From Drosophila miranda (Eukaryota; Arthropoda; Insecta; Diptera; Drosophilidae), in the NCBI RefSeq assembly GCF_003369915.1, contig NC_046674.1:26477657-26541656 (forward strand): DNA of 64,000 nt, read 5' to 3'. The notes beneath the pieces were generated by a model, which made no database searches, was not told the DNA's origin, and saw only the letters and a list, made by a program, of their open reading frames with translations. Positions 10,335 through 22,972 of this stretch are shown piece by piece; positions within the stretch are counted from its first letter, which is position 1; each line of letters opens with the position of its first letter. The position numbers were made by a program, and so were the translations under genes.

Positions 10335-12665
10335 GCAGCTCCAGCATCAGCATCAACACGAACATCAACACAGTCAAGCCACACCTCACCTTCGCCTTCG
10401 CCTTCGCCTTCGCCCTCGCCCTCGCCCTCGCCCATTCACCCAGCATCCTCCAATCATTCAGTCATTCAGTCATTCAGTCATGCAATCAGCCACAGCAACA
10501 GCAACATTGACAAAATCTCAACAACGACTACTCCGAACCATTGTAGACTTGATCCCCTGGCTGCTCCCTGCTTCCCCGGGATAACTTCGTATTCACTTAT
10601 CCACCGGGGGTCCGCAATTCCCTTATCCTTATACAAATCCTTATCCAAATCCAAACCAAAACACAAACCATCAAACAACAACGATGATCTTGACCAACGA
10701 ACAGCACTCTTCTTCCACAACGGAAACGGAACAGCACCGTAACGCAACTGAATGAGGAACAGAGTGTTGCTCGAACACACAAAAACAATTGAAACGAAAT
10801 CTGATCTTGAAAACAAAACAAATAATACTTGTATACACGCACGCGACTGTATACAGATCTTCGGTCTTGCATTTATAGGACCTATTCGCGGACCCGCACA
10901 CCCATTAGAACCCAGGCACTTTTGCTCTTGTTTAATATTTATGCAAAAATTGTACTAGTTATTACATGCGATCGGTCGTATTGAGAATCGATTATCAATC
11001 GATCCGATCAATGTATCAAAATCCAATCCAAAACAAACAAACAAAAATATATGTACATGAATACATATATATATATATATACATATATTTTATATATAAC
11101 GTTGGACCGTAATCGTTGTCTTCCAATCCAATCCAAAACGGATCGCCGAGAGCCGAGAGCCGAGTAGGTTCTTTAATTTATTATCCTGCTAAATTATGTA
11201 GTAGCAACGTTGTGTACATATTGCGATATGAGTTGATATTTTTTGATAAACTTTTATATAAATTATACATACTTATGATTACGAGACTACGATAATGATA
11301 ATGATAACGATAACGATAACGATAACGATAACAGTAACAGTAGCGCCAATGCCAATCCACTGGCGAACGCTATTAACGATGATATACCTCTTGCAGTCCT
11401 CTGCAATGCAACAAAACAAAACAAAAACGAAACAAAAAGAAAAGAAAAAGACCCAATCACAATTCAAACAAAAGACAAAGAAGAACAAAACAGATTTTTG
11501 TCAATTGTTCATCAAAAGACTATCGATATCGAACGAGCACTACTCGATATTCGACTCGATTCGATTTGATTCGATTCGATTCGGTTCGGTTCTTGCTCAT
11601 GATATCTTATTGATCAATTTTTGTGAGACGAACGGAAATGCTGATTTATTAGACACACATAATTTATTTTCACATAAATATACATACCAGATATTTTATA
11701 TGCGATTAATGTTAATAATTTATGAAACCAACCCGCTCACACATACAGATATACACACAGACACACACACACCACACTGACACTCACACACAAGCACACA
11801 CATACACACACAAACGTATATATTTTGACCATTGATAATTTAATGTTTTTTTTATATGGTATATTAAGAAAAAATCATTTTGTTTATTATATATTTTTAT
11901 TTAAATTAATTTATTTTATATATTTTTCTTGATTTCTTATTTTGGGTGCAGTTATATAATTATAATTGTTAGTGTTACGCGAGAAGAGAAGAGCAGCCCC
12001 TATATTATTTATACGAGACCGCAAGCCCCAGCCAGCCCTAAAACCACAAAACCTTACGCTCCTGCGAAGGAAAGCCTTAATGTAAATATTTAAATTGTTT
12101 ATGTACACACAGACACGACACCCTCTACATACATTTATGTACATATGTATGTACAATTCCACCTCAATGGATAGATAATTTTGGAATCCCTATTTTTACT
12201 TTTTGTCATTGTCCCATTCATAACCAATCACAACAATCCAATATTTAACTATTTATATTAATTCGATTGATTTGACAGTGGCAGTGGTATTATATTTATG
12301 TACAATTTGAAACAATAGCAACGGAATAATTCGAAAAAAATTCAAAACAGAGAGAGGAATAGAGAGAGATGGAGAGATAGAGAAAGAGAGAGCGCGCTCG
12401 TTGATCAATCAAATGTGGGGGGTATATAATTCTCAAAGTGCCTTATCATTAATATATTATATATGAATATGAAACAAATACAGAAAACACACAAATTATG
12501 TATAGTCTTGAGAAAGAGTGAAAAAACAAAACAACAAAAAAGGCATTAATTATTTATTTGTATTTAATTACTATCTACCCAATCAATCCCCACTTGTTAC
12601 GGCAGAGTGCAAAGGTCTACCACATAATGATACTATGTAAACAAACCAATATAAATTACTGTTTT
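10335..12665 (+). other. Tis11: Tis11 copy 2, 3' UTR, first part
   Basis: This is the longest 3' UTR version in the window. It has a (TTCGCC)n run at about 10389-10430, ATTCAGTC repeats near 10455-10483, a GATAAC microsatellite at about 11290-11335 and many TATTTA/ATTTA-type AU-rich motifs (for example near 11895 and 12245). Family members commonly bind such elements, including in their own messages. It is interrupted at 12666 by mini-me E4. Confidence 0.7.
10389..10430 (+). repeat. (TTCGCC)n / (CTCGCC)n microsatellite in Tis11 3' UTR
   Basis: A hexanucleotide array whose length differs between copies: longer here and shorter at about 21441, 56267 and 60784. In copy 6 the array is the breakpoint of a 3' UTR deletion. 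Confidence 0.7.
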
Positions 12666-13766
12666 TATACCCGATACTCAAAATGAGTATTGTGGTATAT
12701 TAGATTTGTGGTAAAAGTGGATGTGTGTAACGTCCAGAAGGAATCGTTTCCGACCCCATAAAGTAGATATATTCTTGATCAGCATCAATAGCCGAGTCGA
12801 TTGAGCCCTGTCTGTCTGTCCGTCTGTCCGTCCGTCCGTCCGTCCCCTTCAGCGCCTAGTGCTCAAAGACTATAAGAGCTAGAGCAACGATGTTTTGGAT
12901 CCAGACTTCTGTGATATGTCACTGTTACAAAAATATTTCAAAACTTTGCCCCGCCCACTTCCGCCCCCACAAAGGACGAAAATCTGTGGCATCCACATTT
13001 TTAAAGATACGATAAAACCAAAAACGCAGAAACGTAGAGGATGACTATATGTTCTAGAGTGTAAAATCTCAACCAGATCGTATAATTATTATAGCCAGAA
13101 TCAAGAAAACAATTTCATTCTTTCTCGCTCTGTCTCTCTCTAACACACATGTTTCATGGTCGGCTTTGCCAATTGCAAAATATGAGTTCAAGGATCTCAG
13201 AACCTATAAGAGCCAGAGCAACCAAATTTGGTATCCACACTCCTGTGATATCGGACCTTGACCGTTTCGTGTCCAAATTTCGCCACACCCCCTTCCGCCC
13301 CCGCAAAGGACGAAAATCTGGGGCATCCACAAATCTCAGAGACTATTAAGGCTAGAGTAACCAAATTTGGTATCCGCACTTCTGTTAGATCTCACTATAA
13401 AACGTATATCTCAGAATTTCGCCGCACTCCCTTCCGCCCCCACAAAAGACGAAAATCTGTTGCATCCACAATACTGCACATTCGAGAAAACTAAAAACGC
13501 AGAATCATAGATAATGACCATATCTATCAGATTGCTGAATCTGGATCAGATCGGATCATTTTTGTAGCCAAAAGCACGAAGTCAATTTTCAGTGGCTACG
13601 CAGCGCCCGACGTCACGCTCAGACTGATTTTCTGTCTCTCTCGCACGCACTCTTTGTCGTGTGGTTCAATATTAGCGGCGTCTGCCGCAGGAGAGCCATA
13701 CTGACTTAGTATCGGGTATAACTGTAGAGTTGCGGTGTCCGCAGCAACTCACAACGTTCCACCTCG
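12666..13766 (+). mobile_element. mini-me element E4 in Tis11 3' UTR
   Basis: A 1101-bp, three-module, subfamily A copy with a short GTCY tract. It is a clean insertion: left flank AAATTACTGTTTT and right flank TTTTTGCTGTATTCATAC are contiguous, joined only by a T run, at 33504-33540 in the orphan 3' UTR. That paralogous empty site shows the ends and that no target-site duplication was made. Confidence 0.88.
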
Positions 13767-14336
13767 TTTTTGCTGTATTCATACTTAAACTTAGACGTAA
13801 CTGAATCCCTCAGCTTTTGGTTATTACTATACGATAATTCTTTTTATAAAAACATGCTCTTCTCTTTGTACAACAAACAAGTACAGAAACACAAAACAAA
13901 ATCGTACGACCGTCAATATGTGGCCTTATCAAATGGAACCCTTTACTCTACGCCTTACGCCCCACATCGTCTTCCCTTTAAAGTAATAATGAATACTATG
14001 CTAATCGGAAGCGAGAAAGAGAGAGAACTCTGGAATGAGAGAGAACTCTGGAATGACCCACATAATCAATATCAGAGAGGAACATGAAAGAGTTTTTAAA
14101 TGCCAGTTGAATTATTCATTATTTATACAATATACTTATTATATACTACAATGCCTTGTTCGTTATTTATGTAATCATACAATCTATATACCAAGATAGT
14201 TCATAGATTTCTTCCGCACAAAAGACAGCAACGAGAACAGACAACAACCGATCAGGATCAAACACAACTGTACATGAATTTTGTTACATGCTGAAACATG
14301 CCTATTTATGCTTCCATTGCAACACAACTGTGTATT
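13767..14336 (+). promoter_or_regulatory. Tis11: Tis11 copy 2, distal 3' UTR with AU-rich elements
   Basis: Continues the 3' UTR after E4. TTATTTATA near 14120, TTATTTATG near 14163, CTATTTATG near 14302 and TGTATTTATA near 14331 match the UAUUUAU core bound by TIS11-type fingers. The same AU-rich block is kept at 21740-21966, 33850-34076 and 56560-56795, and is lost from copy 6. The regulatory role is inferred from the family. Confidence 0.55.
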
Positions 14337-15472
14337 TATACCCGATACTCAAAATGAGTATTGGGGTATATTAGATTTGTGGTAAAAGTGGATGTGTGTA
14401 ACGTCCAGAAGGAATCGTTTCCGACCCCATAAAGTATATATATTCTTGATCAGCATCAATAGCCGAGTCGATTGAGCCCTGTCTGTCTGTCCGTCTGTCC
14501 GTCCGTCCGTCCGTCCGTCTGTCCGTCTGTCCGTCTGTCCGTCCCCTTCAGCGCCTAGTGCTCAAAGACTATAAGAGCTAGAGCAACGATGTTTTGGATC
14601 CAGACATCTGTGATATGCCACTGCTACAAAAATATTTCAAAACTTCGCCCCGCCCACTTCCGCCCCCACAAAAGACGAAAATCTGTGGCATCCACAATTT
14701 TAAAGATATGAGAAAACCAAAAACGTAGAATTGTAGAGAATGACCATATCTCTAAGACTGCGGAATCTGAATTGGATCGTATCATTATTATAGCCAGCAT
14801 CAAGAAAACAATTTCATTATTTCTCGCCCTGTCTCTCTCTAACACACACGTAGCATAGGCGGCTTTGCTTAGAGTAAAACATTAGCGCCTAGATCTCAGA
14901 GACTACAAAAGCTAGAGCAACCAAATTTGGTATCCACACTCCTAATATATCGGACCGAGACGAGTTTGTTTCAAAAGTTCGCCACACCCCCTTCCGCCCC
15001 CGCAAAGGACGAAAATCTGGGGATATTCAAAAATCTCAGAGACTATTAAGTCTAGAGTAACCAAATTTGGTATCCGCACTCCTGTTAGATGTTACTATAA
15101 AACGTGTATCTCAAAATTTCGCCCCACTTCCTTCCGCCCACACAAAGGACGAAAATCTGTTGCATCCACAATATTGCACATTCGAGAAAACTAAAAACGC
15201 AGAATCATAGATAATGACCATATCTATCAGATTGCTGAATCTGAATCTGGATCAGATCAGATCATTTTTATAGCCAATAGGATCAAATCAATTTGCACTG
15301 GCTTCGCAGCGCCCGACGTCACGCTCAGACTGATTTTCTGTCTCTCTCGCACGCACTCTTTGTCGTGTCGTTTAATATTAGCGGCGTCTGCCGGAGGAGA
15401 GCCATACTGACTTAGTATCGGGTATAACCGTAGAGTTGCGGTGTCCGCAGCAACTCACAACGTTCCCCCTCG
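14337..15472 (+). mobile_element. mini-me element E5 (first of tandem array)
   Basis: 1136 bp, three modules, subfamily B. The left flank is the distal 3' UTR (GTGTATT). It has a longer, mixed GTCC/GTCT tract than E6-E9. It ends CCCCCTCG and is joined to E6 by TTTTTGT. Confidence 0.88.
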
Positions 15473-15479
15473 TTTTTGT

Positions 15480-16591
15480 TATACCCGATACTCAAAATGA
15501 GTATTGGGGTATATTAGATTTGTGGTAAAAGTAGATGTGTGTAACGTCCAGAAGGAGTCGTTTCCGACCCCATAAGGTATATATATTCTTGATCAGCATC
15601 AATAGCCGAGTCGATTGAGCCCTGTCTGTCTGTCCGTCCGTCCGTCTGTCCGTCTGTCCGTCCCCTTCAGCGCCTAGTGCTCAAAGACTATAAGAGCTAG
15701 AGCAACGATGTTTTGGATCCAGACTTCTGTGATATGTCACTGCTACAAAAATATTTCAAAACTTCGCCCCGCCCACTTCCGCCCCCACAAAGGACGAAAA
15801 TCTGTGGCATCCACAATTTTAAAGATATGAGAAAACCAAAAACGTAGAATTGTAGAGAATGACCATATCTCTAAGACTGCGGAATCTGAATTGGATCGTA
15901 TCATTATTATAGCCAGCATCAAGAAAACAATTTCATTTTTTCTCGCCCTGTCTCTCTCTAACACACACGTAGCATAGGCGGCTTTGCTTAGAGTAAAACA
16001 TTAGCGCCTAGATCTCAGAGACTACAAAAGCTAGAGCAACCAAATTTGGTATCCACACTCCTAATATATCGGACCGAGACGAGTTTGTTTCAAAATTTCG
16101 CCACACCCCCTTCCGCCCCCGCAAAGGACGAAAATCTGGGGATATTCAAAAATCTCAGAGACTATTAAGTCTAGAGTAACCAAATTTGGTATCCGCACTC
16201 CTGTTAGATGTTACTATAAAACGTGTATCTCAAAGTTTCGCCCCACTTCCTTCCGCCCACACAAACGACGAAAATCTGTTGCATCCACAATATTGCACAT
16301 TCGAGAAAACTAAAAACGCAGAATCATAGATAATGACCATATCTATCAGATTGCTGAATCTGAATCTGGATCAGATCAGATCATTTTTATAGCCAATAGG
16401 ATCAAATCAATTTGCACTGGCTTCGCAGCGCCCGACGTCACGCTCAGACTGATTTTCTGTCTCTCTCGCACGCACTCTTTGTCGTGTCGTTTAATATTAG
16501 CGGCGTCTGCCGGAGGAGAGCCATACTGACTTAGTATCGGGTATAACCGTAGAGTTGCGGTGTCCGCAGCAACTCACAACGTTCACCCTCG
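15480..16591 (+). mobile_element. mini-me element E6 (tandem array)
   Basis: 1112 bp, three modules, subfamily B. It shares private variants with E7 (GTAAAAGTAGATG, GGAGTCG, AAGGTATATATATTC, TTCACCCTCG at its end), so E6 and E7 look like products of one local duplication. Confidence 0.88.
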
Positions 16592-16598
16592 TTTTTGT

Positions 16599-17710
16599 TA
16601 TACCCGATACTCAAAATGAGTATTGGGGTATATTAGATTTGTGGTAAAAGTAGATGTGTGTAACGTCCAGAAGGAGTCGTTTCCGACCCCATAAGGTATA
16701 TATATTCTTGATCAGCATCAATAGCCGAGTCGATTGAGCCCTGTCTGTCTGTCCGTCCGTCCGTCTGTCCGTCTGTCCGTCCCCTTCAGCGCCTAGTGCT
16801 CAAAGACTATAAGAGCTAGAGCAACGATGTTTTGGATCCAGACTTCTGTGATATGTCACTGCTACAAAAATATTTCAAAACTTCGCCCCGCCCACTTCCG
16901 CCCCCACAAAGGACGAAAATCTGTGGCATCCACAATTTTAAAGATATGAGAAAACCAAAAACGTAGAATTGTAGAGAATGACCATATCTCTAAGACTGCG
17001 GAATCTGAATTGGATCGTATCATTATTATAGCCAGCATCAAGAACACAATTTCATTTTTTCTCGCCCTGTCTCTCTCTAACACACACGTAGCATAGGCGG
17101 CTTTGCTTAGAGTAGAACATTAGCGCCTAGATCTCAGAGACTACAAAAGCTAGAGCAACCAAATTTGGTATCCACACTCCTAATATATCGGACCGAGACG
17201 AGTTTGTTTCAAAATTTCGCCACACCCCCTTCCGCCCCCGCAAAGGACGAAAATCTGGGGATATTCAAAAATCTCAGAGACTATTAAGGCTAGAGTAACC
17301 AAATTTGGTATCCGCACTCCTGTTAGATGTTACTATAAAACGTGTATCTCAAAGTTTCGCCCCACTTCCTTCCGCCCACACAAACGACGAAAATCTGTTG
17401 CATCCACAATATTGCACATTCGAGAAAACTAAAAACGCAGAATCATAGATAATGACCATATCTATCAGATTGCTGAATCTGAATCTGGATCAGATCAGAT
17501 CATTTTTATAGCCAATAGGATCAAATCAATTTGCACTGGCTTCGCAGCGCCCGACGTCACGCTCAGACTGATTTTCTGTCTCTCTCGCACGCACTCTTTG
17601 TCGTGTCGTTTAATATTAGCGGCGTCTGCCGGAGGAGAGCCATACTGACTTAGTATCGGGTATAACCGTAGAGTTGCGGTGTCCGCAGCAACTCACAACG
17701 TTCACCCTCG
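16599..17710 (+). mobile_element. mini-me element E7 (tandem array)
   Basis: 1112 bp, three modules, nearly identical to E6 with the same GTCY tract length. It starts exactly 1119 bp after E6, and the TTTTTGT linker is repeated. Confidence 0.88.
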
Positions 17711-17717
17711 TTTTTGT

Positions 17718-18689
17718 TATACCCGATACTCAAAATGAGTATTGGGGTATATTAGATTTGTGGTAAAAGTAGATGTGTGTAACGTCCAGAAGGAATCGTT
17801 TCCGACCCCATAAAGTATATATATTCTTGATCAGCATCAATAGCCGAGTCGATTGAGCCCTGTCTGTCTGTCCGTCCGTCCGTCTGTCCGTCTGTCCGTC
17901 CCCTTCAGCGCCTAGTGCTCAAAGACTATAAGAGCTAGAGCAACGATGTTTTGGATCCAGACTTCTGTGATATGTCACTGCTACAAAAATATTTCAAAAC
18001 TTCGCCCCGCCCACTTCCGCCCCCACAAAGGACGAAAATCTGTGGCATCCACAATTTTAAAGATATGAGAAAACCAAAAACGTAGAATTGTAGAGAATGA
18101 CCATATCTCTAAGACTGCGGAATCTGAATTGGATCGTATCATTATTATAGCCAGCATCAAGAAAACAATTTCATTTTTTCTCGCCCTGTCTCTCTCTAAC
18201 ACACACGTAGCATAGGCGGCTTTGCTTAGAGTAGAACATTAGCGCCTAGATCTCAGAGACTACAAAAGCTAGAGCAACCAAATTTGGTATCCACACTCCT
18301 AATATATCGGACCGAGACGAGTTTGTTTCAAAATTTCGCCCCACTTCCTTCCGCCCACACAAAGGACGAAAATCTGTTGCATCCACAATATTGCACATTC
18401 GAGAAAACTAAAAACGCAGAATCATAGATAATGACCATATCTATCAGATTGCTGAATCTGAATCTGGATCAGATCAGATCATTTTTATAGCCAATAGGAA
18501 CAAATCAATTTGCAGTGGCTACGCAGCGCCCGACGTCACGCTCAGACTGATTTTCTGTCTCTCTCGCACGCACTCTTTGTCGTGTCGTTTAATATTAGCG
18601 GCGTCTGCCGGAGGAGAGCCATACTGACTTAGTATCGAGTATAACCGTAGAGTTGCGGTGTCCGCAGCAACTCACAACGTTCCCCCTCG
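17718..18689 (+). mobile_element. mini-me element E8 (tandem array, two-module form)
   Basis: 972 bp. It starts 1119 bp after E7 and keeps the E6/E7 variant GTAGATG, but it has lost about 140 bp between the second and third GC-rich modules (junction near 18340). This is what unequal recombination between modules would give. The subterminal repeat is mutated to TATCGAGTATA. Confidence 0.88.
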
Positions 18690-18694
18690 TTTTT

Positions 18695-19666
18695 TATACC
18701 CGATACTCAAAATGAGTATTGGGGTATATTAGATTTGTGGTAAAAGTGGATGCGTGTAACGTCCAGAAGGAATCGTTTCCGACCCCATAAAGTATATATA
18801 TTCTTGATCAGCATCAATAGCCGAGTCGATTGAGCCCTGTCTGTCTGTCCGTCCGTCCGTCTGTCCGTCTGTCCGTCCCCTTCAGCGCCTAGTGCTCAAA
18901 GACTATAAGAGCTAGAGCAACGATGTTTTGGATCCAGACTTCTGTGATATGTCACTGCTACAAAAATATTTCAAAACTTCGCCCCGCCCACTTCCGCCCC
19001 CACAAAGGACGAAAATCTGTGGCATCCACAATTTTAAAGATATGAGAAAACCAAAAACGTAGAATTGTAGAGAATGTCCATATCTTTAAGACTGCGGAAT
19101 CTGAATTGGATCGTATTATTATTATAGCCAGCATCAAGAAAACAATTTCATTTTTTCTCGCCGTATCTCTCTCTGACACACACGTAGCATAGGCGGCTTT
19201 GCTTAGAGTAAAACATTAGCGCCTAGATCTCAGAGACTACAAAAGCTAGAGCAACCAAATTTGGTATCCACACTCCTAATATATCGGACCGAGACGAGTT
19301 TGTTTCAAAATTTCGCCCCACCCCCTTCCGCCCACACAAAGGACGAAAATCTGTTGCATCCACAATATTGCACATTCGAGAAAACTAAAAACGCAGAATC
19401 ATAGATAATGACCATATCTATCAGATTGCTGAATCTGAATCTGGATCAGATCAGATCATTTTAATGGCCAATAGGAACAAATCAATTTGCAGTGGCTACG
19501 CAGCGCCCGACGTCACGCTCAGACTGATTTTCTGTCTCTCTCGCACGCACTCTTTGTCGTGTCGTTTAATATTAGCGGCGTCTGCCGGAGGAGAGCCATA
19601 CTGACTTAGTATCGAGTATAACCGTAGAGTTGCGGTGTCCGCAGCAACTCACAACGTTCCCCCTCG
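18695..19666 (+). mobile_element. mini-me element E9 (last of tandem array)
   Basis: 972 bp, two-module form with the same internal deletion and the same TATCGAGTATA change as E8. The right flank is Tis11-unit segment S3 (CTTAGTAGTTTCATTG), so this array bridges the distal 3' UTR directly to the next unit and omits S0, S1 and S2. Confidence 0.88.
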
Positions 19667-20552
19667 TCTTAGTAGTTTCATTGTTTGCCGACCAGAATAT
19701 GACTAGTGTTTCAGAGTGAAGTCTGACCAGGCGTTGTAGACAATTGGATGCGTGTAGATGTATAACAGCACCCACATTAGGAACATGCAGAACATTAGGA
19801 TCGGGTCTGCACTGGAAAACCCCAGTCTAAAATATTCGATTTGATGTCGGAATCAAAGGGTCCTGCTAACGCACAAATTCACATACTATATTGTATCTAT
19901 ATTTATCTATCACAGTGACCTGTGACATTCAGTGATCACAACTCTAAAATATGTAGATATTCCACATTCAAATTCGATTCCGATAACAAAAATAAAGTCA
20001 AGTCCAACAGAAAATAGTTCAGGATAAAGGATAAGCAAAACGGAACAACAAAGGAACAAGTAGGTACCCCCCACCCTCCCATTGGTGGCCAATGGTGGCC
20101 CCCCACAGCCCTTTGTCCAGCAGCGGTATGGGAGTGTATTCGTGTGTTCCTGTGTCCGTGTGTCGTTGGTTAATGTGTGGAAAATTATAAGCATTGGTGA
20201 CTCTTGCAATATCCCCACGCTGCAAGTGGTGCGCTGTCGCTGCCTCTGCCTCAGTCGCTGCTTACCGAAATAGCGCTGTTGCTGCAGTCGCTGCCGCTAG
20301 ACCAATGTGTCTCTGTGTGTGTGTGTGTGTGAGGTCTTTTTTTGCTTATAGGTCAAGTTAAAAGTAAAAGTATCCAACATTATTTGAGCCGTGTCTTTGC
20401 TACTCGTCGCCCTCTTTCGCCCTTGTTCGTTCGCCCTCTCTCTCCTTATCATCCGATCCCTTTTGAGTCTTTTGAGTTTTTGCGAAACATTCGCGTTACG
20501 TATCCCCAAGCAGCAATGGAAATTGATTTCAACGTATCTCTCCCATTCGCAG
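19667..20552 (+). other. Tis11: Tis11 copy 3 upstream/intron segment S3
   Basis: Repeated at 36041-36929, 54494-55378 and 59008-59886, with partial copies at 9262 and 23913. It includes a palindromic TGGTGGCCAATGGTGGCC stretch near 20083 and a (GT)n tract near 20315, and ends in the exon 2 acceptor CATTCGCAG (20551-20552). I searched for a first coding exon with a good donor in frame with exon 2 and found none. Confidence 0.6.
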
Positions 20553-21279
20553 GTGGCCAGCGATCATCACCAGCCTCAGCAGCAGCAACAGCAGCACCAG
20601 CACCATCAGCAGCAGACAGCGGATCAACTCGTCCTGGATATCAGCATGGAGCAGTCACAGTCGCAGCAGCACCGCCTCTATGGCGCCCTCACACGCACCA
20701 TCTCACAGCCGGCTCAACAGCGCCACCCTCTGCACCAGCAGCAGATCCAACAACAGCAGCAGCAGCAACAGCAGCAGCAGCAGGGTGTTGCCTCCTTGGT
20801 GACCATCATTGAGAATCTGGGGAACATGAATCTGCACCGTAAGCTCCAGCGCACACAGTTGGAGCCGCTGCTCCAACAGCCCATGAACATATCTCGGTGA
20901 GTGCCCCCCCCTCCACCAAGATCTGTCAGATCTTTCATTATGCGCCAGACGTGCCTTACATGTGACTTACTCTTTCCCTTCGTTTGTGTGTTGCAGCTAC
21001 AAGACGGAGCTGTGCCGCCCGTTCGAGGAGGCCGGCGAGTGCAAGTACGGAGAGAAGTGCCAGTTCGCGCACGGCTTCCACGAGCTGCGCAACCTGCAGC
21101 GCCATCCCAAGTACAAGACAGAGTACTGCCGCACCTTCCACAGCGTCGGCTTCTGCCCCTACGGGCCGCGCTGCCACTTTGTGCACAACGCGGACGAGGC
21201 CCGCGCTCAGCAGCAGGCCGCAGCCCAGGCGGAAGCGGATTGGGAGGACAGGCCAAGCAGATGCTGCAGAAGACCATGA
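20553..21279 (+). CDS. Tis11: Tis11 copy 3: tandem CCCH zinc-finger protein, C-terminal tail out of frame
   Basis: Exon 2 is 20553-20896 and exon 3 starts at 20997, with the same splice signals as copy 2. Both fingers are intact and match the consensus better than copy 2 (YGEKC, RHPKYK, YGPRC). Exon 2 has a run of 12 Q plus one extra Q near its start. From the first in-frame Met (20646) the spliced product would be about 177 residues, ending RCCRRP at the TGA of 21277-21279. The tail MPRLPVFNRL is again in another frame, up to the TAA at 21384-21386. It may act as a bare RNA-binding module or be non-functional; the sequence alone cannot tell. Confidence 0.8.
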
Positions 21280-21386
21280 GCACGCCGATGCAGCAGGAGG
21301 AGATGCCGCGCTTGCCCGTCTTCAACCGCCTGAGCTCTGCCGTGGAGGACTACCAGCAGAAGCTTCAGTCCAGCCTACTGCCCTAA

Positions 21387-21966
21387 GCAGCTCCAGCATC
21401 AGCATCAACACGAACATCAACACAGTCAAGCCACACCTCACCTTCGCCTTCGCCTTCGCCCTCGCCCTCGCCCATTCACCCAGCATCCCCCAATCCTTTG
21501 TACAACAAACAAGCACAGAAACACAAAACAAAATCGTACGACCGTCAATATGTGGCCTTATCAAATGGAACCCTTTACTCTACGCCTTACGCCCCACATC
21601 GTCTTCCCTTTAAAGTAATAATGAATACTATGGTAATCGGAAGCGAGAAAGAGAGAGAACTCTGGAATGAGAGAGAACTCTGGAATGACCCACATAATCA
21701 ATATCAGAGAGGAACATGAAAGAGTTTTTGAATGCCAGTTGAATTATTCATTATTTATACAATATACTTATTATATACTACAATGCCTTGTTCGTTATTT
21801 ATGTAATCATACAATCTATATACCAAGATAGTTCATAGATTTCTTCCGCACAAAAGACAGCAACGAGAAAAGACAACAACCGATCAGGATCGAACACAAC
21901 TGTACATGAATTTTCTTACATGCTGAAACATGCCTATTTATGCTTCCATTGCAACACAACTGTGTA
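21387..21966 (+). promoter_or_regulatory. Tis11: Tis11 copy 3, internally deleted 3' UTR with AU-rich block
   Basis: The 3' UTR jumps at about 21495 from the CCCAGCATCC region (10440 in copy 2) to TTTGTACAACAAAC (13864 in copy 2), removing roughly 2.3 kb of 3' UTR besides the mini-me. Copy 5 has the same junction. The distal TATTTAT motifs (near 21754, 21797, 21936 and 21964) remain. Confidence 0.6.
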
Positions 21967-22972
21967 TTTATACCCGATACTCAAAATGAGTATTGGGGTA
22001 TATTAGATTTGTGGTAAAAGTGGATGTGTGTAACGTCCAGAAGGAATCGTTTCCGACCCCATAAAGTATATATATTCTTGATCAGCATCAATAGCCGAGT
22101 CGATTGAGCCCTGTCTGTCTGTCCGTCTGTCCGTCCGTCCGTCCGTCCGTCCGTCCGTCCGTCCGTCCGTCCGTCCGTCCGTCCCCTTCAGCGCCTAGTG
22201 CTCAAAGACTATAAGAGCTAGAGCAACGATGTTTTGGATCCAGACTTCTGTGATATGTCACTGCTACAAAAATATTTCAAAACTTCGCCCCGCCCACTTC
22301 CGCCCCCACAAAGAACGAAAATCTGTGGCATCCACATTTTTAAAGATACGATAAAACCAAAAACGCAGAATCGGTGAGGATGACCATATCTTCTACAGTG
22401 CAAAATCTGAACCAGATCGTATAATGATTATAGCCAGAATCAAGAAAACAATTTCATTCTTTCTCGCTCTGTCTCTCTCTAACACACAGGTTTCATGGTC
22501 GGTTTTGTCAATTGCAAAATATGAGTTCAAGGATCTCAGAACCTATAAGAGCCAGAGCAACCAAATTTGGTATCCACACTCCTGTGATATCGGACCTTGA
22601 CCGTTTCGTGTCCAAATTTCGCCCCACCCCCTTCCGACCCCACAAAGAACGAAAATCTGTTGCTTCCACAATATTGCACATTCGAGAAAACTAAAAACGC
22701 AGAATCATAGATAATGACCATATCTATCAGATTGCTGAATCTGAATCTGGATCAGATCAGATCATTTTTATAGCCAATAGGAACAAATCAATTTGCAGTG
22801 GCTACGCAGCGCCCGACGTCACGCTCAGACTGATTTTCTGTCTCTCTCGCACGCACTCTTTGTCGTGTCGTTTAATATTAGCGGCGTCTGCCGGAGGAGA
22901 GCCATACTGACTTAGTATCGGGTATAACCGTAGAGTTGCGGTGTCCGCAGCAACTCACAACGTTCCCCCTCG
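21967..22972 (+). mobile_element. mini-me element E10 (mosaic, two-module)
   Basis: 1006 bp with a long GTCC tract. The front half is subfamily A (TTTTTAAAGATACGATAAAACC, CAGAATCGGTGAGG) and the back half subfamily B (GCCGGAGG, AACCGTAG, CCCCCTCG), so it is a recombinant. It lies between the distal 3' UTR and S1, where S0 is missing. Confidence 0.87.

Noticed and set aside
14624..19179. Repeated 73-codon frame (MLERDRARKNEIVF type) as a small gene family
   Set aside because: It is the - strand of the mini-me element, present only because the element is repeated; frames in other mini-me copies are broken.
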